Source: Polycyclovorans algicola TG408 (lineage in GTDB: Bacteria; Pseudomonadota; Gammaproteobacteria; Nevskiales; Nevskiaceae). From it: a DNA stretch of 64,000 nt. Below are positions 62,815 through 64,000 of this stretch, one piece after another. The stretch is from contig NZ_JOMH01000001.1 of assembly GCF_000711245.1 (NCBI RefSeq), positions 3,404,830 to 3,468,829 of the forward strand, written 5' to 3'. The notes beneath the pieces are model-generated. The model saw only the letters and a program-made list of their open reading frames with translations. It was not told the origin of the DNA and ran no database searches. Numbering within the stretch: the first letter of the stretch is position 1; each line of letters begins with the position of its first letter. The translations under genes and the position numbers were made by a program.

Positions 62815-63780
62815 TCAGGCCGGGACCAGCTCGAAGGCGCCGAAGCTCATCAATCGCTGGTGGCGCCGCTCGGCGAGCTGGGTCATCGGCGTGGCGCGCA
62901 GGCTTTCGAAGGCCGCGCTGATCCGCGTGCGCAGCGCGTCCATGGTGGCCGGCACGTCGCGGTGCGCGCCCCCCAGGGGCTCGGGCACGATTTCGTCAAT
63001 GAGTTTGTGCCCCAGCAGATCTTGGGCGGTGATCTTCATCGCCTCGGCGGCCTCGGGCGCGCGGGCCGCGCTCTTGAACAGGATCGACGCACAGCCTTCG
63101 GGCGAGATCACCGAGTAGATACTGTTGCTGAGCATGATCACGTGATCGGCCACGCCGATGGCCAGCGCACCGCCGGAGCCGCCCTCGCCAATAACGGTAG
63201 CGATGATGGGCGTGCGCAGACGCGCCATCTCGAACAGGTTGCGGGCAATGGCCTCGGACTGGTTGCGCTCTTCGGCACCGATGCCAGGGTAAGCGCCCGG
63301 GGTGTCGATGAACGTGAAAATGGGCAAGTGAAAACGCTCGGCCAGCTGCATCAGGCGCAGCGCCTTGCGGTAACCCTCGGGCTTGGGCATGCCGAAATTG
63401 CGATACACACGCTCCTTGGCATCGCGACCCTTCTGTTGACCGAGCACCACACAGGCGCGGCCCTCGAAGCGGGCGACACCGCAAATCATGCTGGGGTCGT
63501 CGCGAAAATGCCGGTCGCCGTGTAGTTCTTCCCAGTCGGTGAACAGATGCTGCAGGTAGTCCAGCGAGTAAGGACGCTGCGGATGCCGTGCGACCTGAGC
63601 GACCTGCCAAGGCGTCAAGTTACCGAAGATCTGCACCGTCAGTTCGCGGCTCTTGGCTTCCAGCCGGGTGATCTCTTCGTTGAGGTCAACGCCGCGACCG
63701 GCGGTCGAAAAGCGCAGATCCTCGATCCGCTGATCCAATTCGGCGATGGGCTGTTCGAAGTCGAGGTAGGTTGGTTTCAT
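62815..63780 (-). CDS. accA: Acetyl-CoA carboxylase carboxyltransferase subunit alpha
   Basis: 321-aa subunit that, with AccD, transfers carboxyl from biotin to acetyl-CoA, the first step of fatty acid synthesis. It contains [18 protein letters not shown] at the N-terminus, the oxyanion loop [11 protein letters not shown] and [22 protein letters not shown]. The ATG at 63780 gives the family start. It follows dnaE by 7 bp. Confidence 0.97.
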   Translation of the reverse strand: MKPTYLDFEQPIAELDQRIEDLRFSTAGRGVDLNEEITRLEAKSRELTVQIFGNLTPWQVAQVARHPQRPYSLDYLQHLFTDWEELHGDRHFRDDPSMICGVARFEGRACVVLGQQKGRDAKERVYRNFGMPKPEGYRKALRLMQLAERFHLPIFTFIDTPGAYPGIGAEERNQSEAIARNLFEMARLRTPIIATVIGEGGSGGALAIGVADHVIMLSNSIYSVISPEGCASILFKSAARAPEAAEAMKITAQDLLGHKLIDEIVPEPLGGAHRDVPATMDALRTRISAAFESLRATPMTQLAERRHQRLMSFGAFELVPA

Positions 63781-63787
63781 TGGGCTA

Positions 63788-64000
63788 TTATTCCTCATCA
63801 TCGGCTGCGACGAAGCTGGCATTGCGCTGCCGCCGTCCCTCGACCACGGGCGCCACATAGGCGCGGTAACTGATCTCGACCGCGTCTTCGCCCAGCCACG
63901 ACACCAGCGACTGCATCAGCGCATCGGTGAGGCGCAGATGCCACTCGCGCGGCAGATCGAGTGTGGCCGTCCCCACCGGCAGGTCGACCTCGACACTCAG
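63788..64000 (-). CDS. dnaE: C-terminal end of DNA polymerase III alpha subunit (partial)
   Basis: The last 70 codons of a minus-strand gene that continues beyond the window. Residues such as [30 protein letters not shown] resemble the final OB-fold/tau-binding segment of DnaE. The gene sits directly upstream of accA, the conserved dnaE-accA order. A 25-residue tail after the conserved end is unusual. Identification rests mainly on synteny plus this short match. Confidence 0.7.
   Translation of the reverse strand: MSVEVDLPVGTATLDLPREWHLRLTDALMQSLVSWLGEDAVEISYRAYVAPVVEGRRQRNASFVAADDEE

Overview
The window is GC-rich chromosomal DNA from a gammaproteobacterium. The basis is conserved gammaproteobacterial gene order: carAB-greA-rlmE-ftsH-folP-glmM-tpiA-secG-tRNA-Leu, pyrG-kdsA-eno-ftsB-ispD-ispF, surE-pcm-yqaA-nlpD and dnaE-accA-tilS. 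The lipid and hydrocarbon gene content would suit a Nevskiales/Solimonadaceae- or Xanthomonadales-like hydrocarbon degrader, but that placement is inference. Coding density is high, no gene-free stretch exceeds about 300 bp, and there is no rRNA operon, CRISPR array or prophage.

Layout. 1-1.7 kb: 3' part of an acyl-CoA desaturase and a small adrenodoxin-type ferredoxin. 1.7-11 kb: a catabolic cluster holding an AlkB/XylM-type membrane diiron hydroxylase, its XylA-type reductase, an enoyl-CoA hydratase/isomerase, an acyl-CoA dehydrogenase, a dienoyl-CoA-reductase-like SDR, a large MalT/AlkS-like LuxR regulator and a second, divergent acyl-CoA dehydrogenase. It abuts the 3' end of a tRNA-Leu gene. 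11-22.3 kb: core housekeeping block on the minus strand. 22.4-28.2 kb: a KAS III-like synthase, a membrane-anchored alpha/beta hydrolase, small proteins, and a DUF3293 gene split by an intact IS30-family element. 28.2-33.8 kb: a suf Fe-S assembly operon (Rrf2 regulator, sufB, sufC, sufD, sufS) with a ParE/RelE-type toxin-antitoxin pair between sufB and sufC. 33.9-37 kb: a large membrane protein with degenerate GGDEF and EAL domains. 37-43.3 kb: recJ, thrC, hom and alaC on the minus strand, with a vapBC-type module between hom and thrC. 43.3-52.3 kb: nlpD, yqaA, pcm, surE, smr, ispF, ispD, ftsB, eno, kdsA, pyrG. 52.4-54.8 kb: a SMYD-like SET-domain protein next to an AlkK-like acyl-CoA ligase. 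55-60.7 kb: a complete Dpp/Opp-type ABC importer. 60.8-64 kb: a small lipoprotein, tilS, accA and the 3' end of dnaE.

How it fits together. The hydroxylase and reductase would oxidise a methyl group. An acyl-CoA ligase such as the AlkK-like enzyme at 53-55 kb could activate the resulting acid. The two dehydrogenases, the isomerase/hydratase and the dienoyl-CoA-reductase-like enzyme would then carry out beta-oxidation, including of unsaturated chains. The KAS III-like enzyme, desaturase and AccA represent the biosynthetic side. The least expected items are the SMYD-like SET protein, two toxin-antitoxin pairs embedded in metabolic operons, a KdsA whose metal-site Cys is Asp, and an IS30 insertion that may leave most of the interrupted gene readable.
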